NCBI GenBank assembly: GCA_019188255.1
Contig: JAETXT010000008.1
Span: 3,534,001-3,598,000 of the forward strand
DNA: 64,000 bases
Direction: 5' to 3'
Source of the DNA: Verticillium longisporum
Lineage: Eukaryota > Ascomycota > Sordariomycetes > Glomerellales > Plectosphaerellaceae
Shown piece by piece: positions 54,001 through 64,000 of this stretch. The position numbers and the translations under genes are program-made. Position 1 is the stretch's first letter; every line of letters starts with the position of its first letter. The notes beneath the pieces are model-generated. The model made no database searches and had not been told where the DNA came from. It saw nothing but the letters and a program-made list of their open reading frames with translations.

Positions 54001-55505
54001 TATGACGCCCCGACTGAGCAGCTGCACGATACGGGCGAGGTATTTGGCCGCAGTTTCATCCTCCCGTCGTTCCGGTAAAGCCACCGGCTCACGAGCGATT
54101 TGGAAAGAGTTGTTCTTGGAGGTGCTCGAGCCAGGGGTTGCCGGAGTGAGGTTACCTGGGCGCCCGCTTGCGAGCTCCGAATTCTGTCGCAACCTGTTCA
54201 GTCCAAAAAGGTCACCCAGGCTTTTTCGTCCGGTGGATGATGATGTGCGGGTCGTGCCTGGATTCAGGAAATCATCCATAGAATCTCGTCCTAGAGAGCT
54301 CATCGTGGATGATCTACCACGCAGTTGCAGTCGCGCTCGCGTTGGTGAGGATCGTCCCGAGTGTATGGAGCCCGGGCGGAAGAGGGCTGTGGCAGGCGAT
54401 ACTGCAGCTTTGGTTGCCACATCAGCCGCTGACCATGATACAACCGAATCTGCATTTGCGCTGTAGCTGGAGGAAGGCCTCGATGGGTTATGCGGTCGGG
54501 AGTTGCCCTCTCCAGGTTGAGACACACCAAGCATGGAGCTCGAAGAGGCAGCGTAATCGCCATTGATCGGCTTGCTTTTCTGTGGCAGATGGGAAAGGTC
54601 AAAGAGCGGCGCAGCCGATTTATTCTTCCTGCGCGGCAAACGGAAGAAGTTTGTTGGATGCGGAGCTGAAAGCTTTGTCGGTGTCGTCTCTGCAGGGTTT
54701 GCGGTGTGTGCCGAACTGACGTCTGATCGAGAAGATTCGGAGGCGCGGTGAAGGGTGACAGGCAAGCCCTGAGACTCGCCTTCTTCAGCAGTTTGTAGTG
54801 TCCGCGAAGAAGAAGTCTTGGAAACCGGTTCTTCAAATGTCACCAGAGTTGGTCGACTCCTCGCAGCGAGCTCTTCCAGTCCGGGGGTCCTCCTGTTCTT
54901 CCAGGTGTGTGCTCTTGTCATGTTCTCTTCGCTTGCTCTGGGTATTTCGCCTGATTTCCGAAAGCGATCGGCGAGACGCATACGGGACTGCTTCTTCTGG
55001 GGAACAGGTATCTCGAGTACAGGCGCCGTGGTGATAATTTCGGGGGCTTACTTTGCGTCAGCACGATGTTTCACAACATGATCAGGTCTTCACATACGCC
55101 GGGGCATCGGCGGAGGCTTCTCGGCCTGCTGCTTGGCTCTGAGCGACAGCTGAGAGTCGGAGGCGTTGCGAAACCTTAGGATGGAGAAGCGGCGATGCTT
55201 TGGGGTCTCGTCTTGGATTGGTGGGGTCTCAGGGCGAGAGATGGAATCTTCATCGTCAGTACTTGCTTGTGACGTTGCGTGGTCGAGAGAGCTTGAGCGT
55301 GTTGGCTCTAAGGGTGTCGTTGTTGGTTCTGGTATCGGGGCGGGGGTGTGGAAGCAATGCTCGTGGCGGCAATGGCGGAGGTTGTAGATTCGGACTCGGT
55401 GAAGCGCGGCAGCGATAGCTGAGGTATGGAGGTGTCAGGCAAGGCCGAAAGCCGTCTCATGTCGGATTCGCTGGCCATGTTGCCGTGACGGCGTAGAAAA
55501 GGCAT
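51078..55505 (-). CDS. Sec7-PH Arf guanine nucleotide exchange factor, SYT1-like
   Basis: By family this activates Arf GTPases in Golgi/plasma-membrane traffic. Minus-strand exons are 55505-55098 and 55046-51078, with a 51-bp intron. Order: disordered Ser/Pro N-terminus, Sec7 domain (about 460-610; RRFSF, MDMAIRKLLMEAELPKETQQ, FSLLILHTDVFN), a linker, a PH domain (about 734-860; GLLWRKDTKKKK, WGAILTGAQLYFFRN), a coiled coil, then a long disordered tail. Three single bases are missing: near 55337-55340 (PPPP stretch), at 53925-53928 (FSFFGDP) and near 53262-53266 (PKGVVDI). Adding one at each gives 1459 aa with an exon sum divisible by three. Start ATGs at 55505 or 55478 are both possible. The domain order matches fungal SYT1 proteins. 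Confidence 0.88.
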
Positions 55506-56452
55506 GGGTGCGATGGGGCATGGTTTGCCAGGGATGGCTCTGGAGGGGGGGGAGGAGGGCACGTTGTCGACCCGGATAACAAGGTGCTATCAAACTGTTG
55601 ACGTTGAGGGTCACGCCCACGCCCCTGTCTGTTGAAATTGGCGATGCCGGGTCGAGGATACAATTCAGGGCGATGTCAGCGCCGCCGACACCTTGTGGTA
55701 CATTGATGCGAGCTGTGGTCGATGGAGGAATGAATTGACAGCATGCGAAAGGCACATGGGCTAGGTCGAGAGGGTTGGAGGTAACAGAAACCGCAGGTCT
55801 GGCGGGCAGGACCTTGACTGAACTCACATCCGGATGAGATGGCAAGGACATTTCAAGGGGGGGCTCGAGACGGATGCACACTGCCAGCCTGGCTGAGCGA
55901 GCATGCGAGGAAGTACCCCAGCAGCCTGTGGACTCTAGAGCGAGGTACTTACGGCGCTCAGTTAGGAGGCGGGGAGGTATCTATGGATAAGGTACCCAGG
56001 TATCTACCTAGGTACCTAGGTAAGGTACCTCGATTAGGCACCTGAGTTCTTCCCAACGTTCCTTCCTACCTAAGGTACCTACCTAGGTAGGTACCTAGGT
56101 AGCATGCAGCAAGTCCCCTACCCAGGAAAGCCCAGAGCATCCGTGAGCCTTACCCCTCTGTACGTACATGTAGTACAGGGAGGTACCGGGGCCTGTCCAA
56201 TGGGAACTCCGAAGTTTGGTAGAGGTGCGGCCCCGGCTGATGCACCACCAGGCTGCGACAATCAGCTAGGCTGGTGGGAGCTGCCCACCTTACCTGGTTA
56301 CATAGCTGCATGGCACACAGTCAATCCTAGCGATACGCTTCCAACCACAAAGCATCGTCGTCAATCCCAGCATCACGTACCTTGCCGTAGTTCTCGATGC
56401 GAACTCTGATTTTCAACAATCAGCTGATTGGGCTTGCTCCTCATTCCTCCAA
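55506..56452. promoter_or_regulatory. Divergent promoter with dense TAGGTACCTA palindromes
   Basis: This 950-bp region is shared by the Sec7 gene (minus) and ECM14 (plus). Between about 55978 and 56103 it holds the densest cluster in the window of nested palindromes built from CCTAGGTA, GGTACC and TACCTA. A minus-strand open frame (55881-55435) overlaps the Sec7 N-terminus in another frame and is probably not coding. Confidence 0.5.
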
Positions 56453-58136
56453 ATGCGCTTTCAAGTAATTGCTGGCTTGGCCAGTATTGCTATCTTGCAA
56501 CCAGGCGCCTCCGCCATCGGCACTGGGCCTCTCGTAACCCACGACGATGCAAACCACCTGCACAACCCGACACATCGACGACTGCCCTTCCTCTCCTGGG
56601 TCCGCGACGTTGCGGTCGAACTCTTCTTTGGTCCATATCCTTCCAAGACCGAAATACGCCATGGCGTCCCGACACCGAAACGCTATACGGACGTAGTTGT
56701 GCTACTCTTCATCCTAACCGCGCCTGAGGAAGAAGCTGCCATGGCTCAGTCAGCCTCCACCTTGTTTCTCGACATTTGGGCATTCACGGAGGATTTTGTC
56801 GATATCAGGCTACGCAAAGACAGAATTGGGACTCTGCTTGGTGTACTACCTAAATCCCTACGCGATTCCTACTTGGTGCTCATACCCGATGTCTCTGCGG
56901 CGATTCACGGGTCACGCCCCTCCACACCAGTGGTACAACACCATGAATACATGCCCTGGGACGAGGGGTCTGGTCTTCTGCGCCCTCAGGCTGACAGCGA
57001 TACCGTCTTCTTCCGTGACTATCGACCCCTCTCTGTATGATTCTCTCGCAAGCTACTCGACCGGGCGAACGAATCACTAACTCGCGAGGCAGGTCATTGT
57101 GCCTTGGATGCGACTCCTCGAGGCTATGTTCCCTGCGATCGCAAGAATGGTCAACGTCGGTCTGTCATACGAGGGGCGCGATATTCCGGCTCTCAAGGTC
57201 GGGGTTTACAAGCCCGGCGAACCAGCACCAAAGAGGAAGACACTGCTCGTCACAGGTGGCATGCACGCGCGGGAATGGATTTCAACGACCACCGTCAACT
57301 ATGTGGCCTGGTCATTTGTGACCAGCTATGGACGTGATCCCATGATCACTAAGTTGCTCGAGCATTTTGATGTCGTCTTCGTTCCAGTCCTGAACCCTGA
57401 TGGCGTGGAATACAGCTGGCAGGTAGATCGTCTGTGGCGCAAGACTAGACAGGGAACCGATGTGTCGTTTTGCCAGGGCCTTGACTTGGATCACGCATTC
57501 GGCTTCGAGTGGGACGGTGCTGGATCCAACGGTGAGCCTTGCTCCGAAAGCTATGGAGGCGCGAAACCCTGGGAGGCCGCGGAGGCGGTAGCGCTGGCGA
57601 ATTGGGCGCGCAATGAGACGACCAACAACAACGTCAAATTTGTGGGTTTGATTGACCTGCATTCGTATTCACAGCAGGTCATGTATCCTTTCTCTTACAC
57701 CTGCGATACCGATCCTCCCAACCTTGAGAACCTTGAGGAGCTGGCTGTCGGGCTTGCCAAGGCCATTCGGCTATCGAGCGGCGAGGCCTACTCGGTCACG
57801 TCGGCATGTGAAGGGGTTGTGGCAGGCGGAGGCGACATGGGCCGCTCGTCCCGCGTCGAGGTGGGCGGGGGCTCGGCCATCGATTGGTTTTATCATGAGA
57901 TGCGCGCACACTTCAGCTATCAGATCAAGCTGAGAGACATGGGGAGCTACGGTTTTCTACTCCCGAAAGAGAATATCGTGCCTACGGGCGAGGAGATGTT
58001 CAACGCTATGAAGTACCTTGGAGACTACTTGCTTGGCAACAACGGGATCGAGCGTTCGAACCAGCAACACTCAATGACGCCGCCGGCAGGTGGGGTTTTC
58101 AGCAACCCAGAACTTCGCCGGGTGAAGCGCCGGTGA
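56453..58136 (+). CDS. ECM14: ECM14-type inactive metallocarboxypeptidase
   Basis: This is an M14-family secreted protein; yeast ECM14 is implicated in cell-wall biology and is regarded as catalytically inactive. Exons are 56453-57034 and 57093-58136, with a 58-bp GTATGA...CAG intron, giving 541 aa. A signal peptide is clear (MRFQVIAGLASIAILQPGASA). A carboxypeptidase propeptide spans about 60-150 and the peptidase fold about 215-500. Zinc ligands are present: H and E in GGMHAREW and H in IDLHSYSQQ. The position of the catalytic Glu reads Lys (SYQIKLRDMGSYGF), the hallmark of ECM14. The 3' end faces the MAPEG gene 105 bp away. Confidence 0.92.
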
Positions 58137-58241
58137 TGACAAAGGTGCGAGGGAAAACACAAGGCGACGAGTACGGGCAATCACAAGAAGACGACCAGAT
58201 GAGATGGCCCAATGGATGAGGATTGTTACTACAGACATGCT

Positions 58242-58985
58242 CTACCAGCCCATGACCAGGGCCACCGAGGCGTACAGGGCGGTAAGCTTCAGGGTGCTGT
58301 CGAAGACGAAAGAACCGATGGAACCACTTTGTTATGGCAGATGGGTCAGTAAAGGAGTGGTTTCCGCTGTCGCGCTGTCCAAGTCCCTGCATGGAGAGAG
58401 TTCAGGAGTAAGGGGGCGGGGCGTTAGAACGTACATCATACGGCCGGCAGGCCCCCGCTCGCTGGCGTAGCCGAACGCGTAGAGGGAGCGACAAATGGTC
58501 CAGCCGGCACCCAGGACGGCGGCGGCCAAGGGGTAGCGCAGACCGGCAATGAGTAGAGCGCCAAGGAATGAGGTGTGGTTCTCAGTGAAGTTGGCGTGGG
58601 CGCGCTGGGCTGCGAGCGCGCAGGTCACAGGTCAGTAAATCGTGAGGCAGTGGACACGCAATGTTGGGTCTGCAGGGCAAACAATGGGAAGATGGTGACG
58701 AACCGCAGTTGAACATGTAGGCCTTGCGGTCCTTGTCGGCCTGCTCGTTTGAGGCGTAGGCGATGGGGTACTTCAGACCGCTCAGCTTGCGGAATTTGCT
58801 GGTGAGGATAACATGCTGGGTGTTGACGAAGAAGGTTGACGTAGCCACGAGAAGGACGTAGCTAGCCAAGCCACTTGTTAGCAACGATTCAAAGTAGGCA
58901 ATACTGGCAAACAGATACAGTATCCTGCGGTGCCATGGGAACGCGCGAACCTGAACTCTTCGGGAAGCTGAATAGTGAGAGGCAT
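58242..58985 (-). CDS. MAPEG protein, microsomal glutathione S-transferase 3-like
   Basis: This is a four-helix membrane enzyme of the ER; relatives conjugate glutathione or reduce lipid hydroperoxides. Minus-strand exons are 58985-58951, 58861-58704, 58609-58435 and 58326-58242, with introns of 89, 94 and 108 bp, giving 150 aa. It begins MPLTIQLPEEFSYVLL. Family marks are YPIAYASNE, FNCAQRAHANFTEN (the conserved NCxQRxHxN core) and GRSLYAFGY-type helix residues. Four hydrophobic segments are visible. The last splice (GTACGT donor, CAAAG acceptor) was chosen because it restores GSIGS...LKLTALYASVALVMGW in frame; the alternative acceptor at 58389 stops early. Donor GTTCGC occurs twice and is unusual but keeps the frame. 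Confidence 0.85.
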
Positions 58986-59706
58986 GGCGAAGAACGTGTG
59001 TCAATTTTTCGTCGAGTGGCTGCTGGGTGCGAAGGATGGGCAAGGGGAGAGCCGTGGGGCTAACAAAGTGTCATAAAAGGCAGACTTGTAATTAGGTCAG
59101 AGCTCAGTGTTCAACACTAGGCTCCGGGGCGCACAGCCGGACGGAACAACCACGGCATCAGATCCCTAACTTTAGGGGCCAGACCTATCGGTCGGCAACA
59201 CCACAAGCCCGATGGCCTCCACTATACACGGCTCCCGGCAGGGAAGGACACGACAGCCGGGTTGCGCGCGATGACTAAGTGGAAAAGCGGTTCAACTATA
59301 GACCGTAGGCGCCTGCGGACACGTACCTGTGCTCCGGCGGGGGTTACGTGTCCGTCTTGGTAGGTAAGCAGGTAGGTACCTGAAGAGTTCCTCTCGGGCT
59401 CAGAGATGGCCATGAGACAAGTCCTCCAGCCTGGAAGACGTTGCTCTCTGTCCAGCACTTTGACCTACACCTAAGTACGAGGTAGCATGTGGTTCAGATC
59501 CGTACAAGGTTCGATAGGTTCGATGGCGGCGGTGCTTCACTGCAACTGGGGACTGTTGTCATCGTTCAATTCAGGCCCTGATTGGACACCTGGAGCAACC
59601 CGACAGAAAAGCACCCGCTATCCAATATGACGCCATTCCTACCCATGCACAATCCTCGCCTCAGCGACTTCACCAGCGCCCCCACCAACCCTTCTTTGGT
59701 CATCCA
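58986..59706. other. Intergenic region upstream of the MAPEG gene
   Basis: About 720 bp with the MAPEG promoter and the 3' end of the GABA aminotransferase gene. GGTAGGTAAGCAGGTAGGTACCTGA motifs lie at 59359-59383. There is no gene. Confidence 0.5.
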
Positions 59707-61295
59707 CTACAACGCGCTCAACACCTTGTCGAATGCCGAGATCAGCGTCGACACGTGCGCCTCCTCGAACGCCAGCATCGGTCGCAACCTGACCGTCCTC
59801 ACACCGCAGGTACCAATGTTGACACCAATCTGCTTCATCGCACGCACCAGCTCGGCAGGCTGAGGAGTGTCAAAGGCGATAAACGTGCTGCGAGAGCATC
59901 TTGGTCAGCGTCCATTGAATGATGCATTGTGCTCTTGCTCACGCTGGGGAGAGGACATTGACTTACCCTTGTCCCTTGCCTCGAAGATTTTGCACCTGCT
60001 CAGGATGTCTCTCTGCGATTTTGCTGATCTCGGCGTAGAGAAGGTCGCCCACGCGTGCCTGTTCCAACGTCAGCAAAATTATATCCTTACAGGCGGGCCA
60101 GCTCTCAACCGGCTCGGCTCGGCACGTACGCATTGCTCGACCAGCTTGTTGTCGAGAATCTCCTCGATGACAGCCTTGCACATGATGACACGGGCCGGGT
60201 CACCCATCCACGTGTTAAATTGGCGGTAGGCCTTGTCCGGCACCAGCATGCGGTCGCCGAAGAAGTACCCGGCCGTCTGGGCCTTCTTGGAGAAGGTCAC
60301 AATGTCCGGTGGCGAAGTCAGGTTCCAGTGCTCATGGCCCCAGAACCTGCCCGTCGCGCCGAAACCAGTCTGTACCTCGTCCACGATCATGACGACGCCG
60401 TGCTTCTTGGTGATGTCGCGGAGCCCCTGGAAGAAGGCGGGCGACGCATGGTTGTCGCCACCCTCGCTCTGGATCGGCTCCGTGATCAAGCCGGCCACGG
60501 GGCAGTGCCATGACGTGATGAGCCTCTCGACCTCACGCAGGCACCTCTGCTCCTCGGCCGCATTCTCCTCGACATGAGCCTCAAGCGGGTACTTGCGCAC
60601 CGGAAAGGGCGCCTGCGGCCAGTTGAATGACGGCACGTCGAGCTTGTGCACCGCCTTGGAGCGTGTGGTGGAAAGGCTGCCGAAGCCCCGGCCGTGGAAG
60701 GAGTTGGCAAAGCTCATGATGGCGAGATCGGGCGATCCAGGCTTCGCATTGTTGAGGCACGAGCTGGTCTCCTCTGCTGTCCATTCAACGCCCTCGCCGC
60801 GCTCTTTGCGGCGGTATAGCATGAAACACGCCTTGTAGGCGAGTTCGTTGGCCTCGGACCCCGACTGTGCTGTGAATATATTGTCAAGTCCCGCAGGCGC
60901 CGCCCTGAAGAGACCCTGCTTCAGCAGCTCCGCCCAGTTGCTGGAGGGGAAATTGCCAATGGCCGGACGGTTGACCAATGCAGAGATCATCTCGGGCGAC
61001 TTGGCTGCGGCCACGAGAGCCGCATTGTTGTACCCCACGGGGATGGATGCGATCTGGGCGTACACATCCAGGTAGCGATTGCCATCCACATCCACGATGC
61101 TGGGCAATGTCAGTCATGCGACTCCGTGCGACCTGAGGGCCGTGCCGTTGCTTACTAGTTCCCTGAACTCTTCTCATAATCCACTACAAAGTGAATTGCG
61201 CGAGCATCGAAGAAAGCATCGAGCTGCTTAGAAGCAGCCTTGGACAGAGGGCCAGGCACCTCTGTCGCAACCGAGTTCTCGAGAATGGCAGGCAT
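59707..61295 (-). CDS. 4-aminobutyrate aminotransferase (GABA transaminase)
   Basis: This PLP enzyme moves the amino group of GABA to 2-oxoglutarate, giving succinate semialdehyde and glutamate. Minus-strand exons are 61295-61156, 61099-60130, 60058-59967 and 59887-59707, with introns of 56, 71 and 79 bp, giving 460 aa, like yeast Uga1. Landmarks: YLDVYAQIASIPVGYNN, QSGSEANELAYK (cofactor phosphate binding), FHGRGFGSLSTT, IVDEVQTGFGATG with the PLP-pyridine Asp, and FSKKAQTAGYF with the Schiff-base Lys. The end reads GTCGVRTVRLRPML. The first ATG gives no long mitochondrial presequence. It is divergent from the next enzyme of the pathway across 667 bp. Confidence 0.95.
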
Positions 61296-61962
61296 TGTGG
61301 CTGCTGCTATCTTTCGCTAGGTTCAGATGAGCGCAGTCAGGTGATTGTACGCAGATCGTCAAATTTAGTTTCGGCGCGCTGTTGTTTGTAGAGATCCGTG
61401 TTCATCAAGGGGACCCGCGACGGCATTATAAAGGCATTGCGACGCTTCTATCAGTGACTCCGGCGGAGCGACTGAAACCGGCATCGTTGCTCCCGGCCCA
61501 TGCCGGCCCATGCCGGCCATCATCCGGTGACTGTGTTCCCTCAATGATCTCTGGTCCGGTTTCTACTCTTACTGTGATGTGTGATTTGCCCCCTAGTCAT
61601 GTCGTGCCAGCGCATTTCGCTGACGCTTGGCACACCTTGACACCGGGCCGGGCAACATGGCCGGGACCCACACAGTCACAAAGCCCGGTAAGGGGGACCG
61701 GCAGTGCGCGGGACGGAGCCGGGCTGCAGGTACCATACACCTGCAACAGCTTCAGACTCACATGAGCTCGAGAAGGCATGGTCTCGAATTGGCTGCCATG
61801 ATTGATATATGACTGGTAGAAGCTCGGCTCTTCTTACAGAGATCGCGGATACGCCACGGCCCCGGGGACAATTTCAGTATCTTCACGAAGCTCTCTTTTC
61901 GACACCGATCGAACATTCTGGCTGTGGGTAGGCAGGACGTGCTGCAGCTCACATCTGTTACC
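61296..61962. promoter_or_regulatory. Shared GABA-shunt promoter with CCG/CGG elements
   Basis: This intergenic region serves both GABA enzymes. It contains the palindrome CTCCGGCGGAG (61458-61468) and about three tandem copies of a TGCCGGCCCA unit (61492-61520), with further CCGG-rich sites at 61526-61530 and 61641-61668. Paired CCG/CGG triplets are the usual half-sites of Zn2Cys6 regulators, such as the GABA-responsive Uga3 and AmdR/IntA types. Binding is inferred. Confidence 0.55.
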
Positions 61963-63682
61963 ATGATCTCAAACATTCACCCTGTAAGTTTTCCTTCAAG
62001 TTTGCTGTTCTTTTTTTAGGTTTTTTCACAAGGCTCTGCGTGGACTCGGCTTACAATCACGATAGTTGCATGATCCGTCCCTGATGCGGACGGCATGCTA
62101 TGTGAATGGCGATTGGGTAGCGGCTGGCTCCAGCAAAACATTTAACGTTGAGAGTATGTGTCGCATCCGAGTCTCGCAAGGCTCAATCAAGACTGAGGTC
62201 ATTTCTCCTGGGGAAACCATGCTGACCATGTTCTAAGACCCTTCAACGCTGGCATCCGTAGCTCAATGTCCTGATTTCGATGTTGAGGACACCGAGGCTG
62301 CCATCGAAGCAGCGCACCAGGCATTCGCATCATACCGCAAGACACCAGCTCGCACGAGAGCTCGATGGCTCCGCCGGTGGTATGAGCTCATGATCGAGAA
62401 CGCCGAAGACCTGGCACGCATCATTACTCTCGAGAATGGCAAGCCACTTGCAGATGCCACGGCCGAGGTCCACTACGCAGCGAGCTTCTTCGAGTGGTTT
62501 TCAGAGGAGGCGCCGCGCATTTACGGCGAGACCATTCAGGCGAGCAACCCGAGCTGCAGGATCGTCACGCTCAAGGAGTCCCTTGGCGTCTGTGGCTTGC
62601 TCGCACCATGGAACTTCCCCGGCGCCATGATCACCCGAAAGGTAGGCCCGGCGCTGGCGCCAGGCAGCCCCGGCGTCGTGAAGGCACCGGCCGAGGCACC
62701 TCTTACGGCCCTTGCTCTCGCCGAGCTGGCGCACAGGGCTGGTATCCCCAAGGGCGTTGTCAACATTATCACGGCATCGGCACACAACACCATCGCGGTC
62801 GGGAAGACTCTGACGACCCACCCCATCATCAAGAAGGTGTCCTTCACCGGATCCACTGGCGTGGGCAAGATCCTCATGAGCCAGAGCTCTACCACACTGA
62901 AGAAACTCTCCCTTGAGCTGGGCGGTAACGCGCCCTTCATCGTCTTCGAAGATGCCGACCTCGATGTCGCCGCCCGGGGCCTAATTGCATCAAAGTTCCG
63001 CATCTCGGGCCAGACCTGTGTTTGTGCCAACCGCATCCTTGTCCAGCGCCAGGTGTACGACGCATTCACGCGGAAAGTCCTTGACATCGTCCGGACGTTC
63101 AAGGTTGGCGACGGCCTCAGCGAAACAACGACACATGGGCCACTCATTCACCAGCGCGCAGCCCAAAAGGTGGACGAGCACGTCAAAGATGCCGTCTCGA
63201 AAGGTGCTCGAGTGCTCCATGGCGGCGAGCCTCTGAAACATTTGGGACCCAACTTCTTCGACATTACTTTGCTCGCCGACATGGCGCCCGGAATGAAGAT
63301 CTGCACAGAGGAAACGTTTGGTCCTATTGCAGCTTTCTTCGCATTCGACACGGAGGCGGATGCTATCGAGATGGCCAATGACACAGAAGTCGGTCTTGCC
63401 GGCTATTTCTTCAGCCAGGATGCGAGCCGCTGCTGGCGGGTAGCAGAAGCACTTGAAGTCGGCATGGTTGGGGTCAATGTTGGTAGGTTACCCTTGCAAG
63501 CCCACACGATACTGCATGCGTGATTTCGCAGTCCATTAACCTTTATCACAGGCTCCATTAGTGACCCAGCTGCGCCTTTTGGTGGCGTAAAGCAGAGTGG
63601 CTTTGGACGAGAAGGTAGCAAGTACGGTATTGATGAGTACCTGGTGACCAAAATGGTCATGACAGGTGTGAGTGAGTCGTGA
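61963..63682 (+). CDS. Succinate-semialdehyde dehydrogenase
   Basis: This oxidises succinate semialdehyde to succinate, the last step of the GABA shunt (yeast Uga2 type). Exons are 61963-61983, 62066-62153, 62238-63482 and 63552-63682, with introns of 82, 84 and 69 bp, giving 494 aa, usual for the family. ALDH landmarks: [23 protein letters not shown] (cofactor loop), [11 protein letters not shown] with the general-base Glu, [10 protein letters not shown] with the catalytic Cys, EETFGPIA, and [18 protein letters not shown]. Exon 1 is short (MISNIHP); a start at the internal ATG 62093-62095 is possible but would lose conserved N-terminal residues. The head-to-head arrangement with GABA transaminase indicates co-regulation. 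Confidence 0.95.
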
Positions 63683-64000
63683 GCCATAGAATCAAGAGGG
63701 GCCTGGTAGCCCATAGCGAGATATAGCATGCATCGTTTGCATAAAAAATACCATAGAGATGATTGTGTTGATAATTTCATGACTCTAGACCGTTGTCACG
63801 GGCCTCATCGGTTCTTTGAGGACGAGACGTCAACGCATTATGTGTCCCGGAACGCCAACCCACTTGCGCATGATCCCGGATCTGCTCAAGAATTCGCAAA
63901 GTCGAATTCTCCACCAAATACCCATCATCTGGAGCCATGGGCTGCCAGCAATTTCTGCGCCTCCCTTGAAGCAGGACGCCCGACTGAGCGTTCGAAGATG
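63683..64000. other. Window end, open on both strands
   Basis: From 63779 an ATG-started + frame stays open to the window end (74 codons), and a minus-strand frame entering from the right edge stays open down to a TGA at 63778-63780. Neither resembles a known protein. One may be the end or start of a neighbouring gene, and the window is too short to decide. Confidence 0.35.

Noticed and set aside
55435..55881. 148-codon minus frame overlapping the Sec7 gene N-terminus
   Set aside because: It lies in a different frame from the Sec7 N-terminus, which continues into the restored coding sequence. No family resemblance.
56453..63682. Secondary-metabolite or toxin gene cluster
   Set aside because: There is no backbone synthase, and the genes are housekeeping or catabolic.

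Overview
The window is nuclear DNA of a filamentous ascomycete, most likely a Sordariomycete. Three things point there: short GT-AG introns of about 50-110 bp with CTAAC-like branch points, fungal gene families (an FlbD/RCA-1 type MYB regulator, ECM14, a fungal O-GlcNAc-transferase-like protein), and a repeat block that is extremely AT-rich with C-to-T decay typical of repeat-induced point mutation (RIP).

Region 1-21.7 kb is a heterochromatin-like island of RIP-destroyed retrotransposons. Two copies of one Ty3/Gypsy chromovirus can be traced (197-bp LTRs, gag, pol with RT, integrase core and chromodomain, polypurine tract), plus solo LTRs of a second family. An extra reading frame lies antisense between pol and the 3' LTR. 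Two almost identical, unmutated Fot1/pogo-type DNA transposons (1260-3118 and 18101-19960) sit in this block in opposite orientation. The retroelement pieces only make sense if the 15 kb between the two transposons is inverted relative to the ancestral order: this restores both LTR elements, including a 5-bp target duplication.

Region 22-64 kb is a normal gene-rich euchromatic arm with 14 protein genes: SEC23, RPL12, an O-GlcNAc-transferase-like protein, an FlbD-like MYB factor, a conserved coiled-coil type hypothetical, an NCBP3-like cap-binding protein, a Cys-rich hypothetical, a small hypothetical, SRP72, a Sec7-PH Arf exchange factor (SYT1-like), ECM14, an MGST3-like MAPEG protein, and a divergent GABA aminotransferase / succinate-semialdehyde dehydrogenase pair. 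SEC23, SRP72 and the Sec7 protein belong to the secretory pathway. The last two genes form the complete catabolic half of the GABA shunt around one shared promoter.

Several clearly conserved genes carry single missing bases, mostly at short homopolymers (SEC23, three in the Sec7 gene, one in the 39-41 kb gene, and the A-run in both transposases). In each checked case, adding one base (or the missing A's) restores a full-length product whose exon sum is divisible by three. This looks like residual assembly error, not gene death. Intergenic regions carry a recurring palindromic TAGGTACCTA-type motif.
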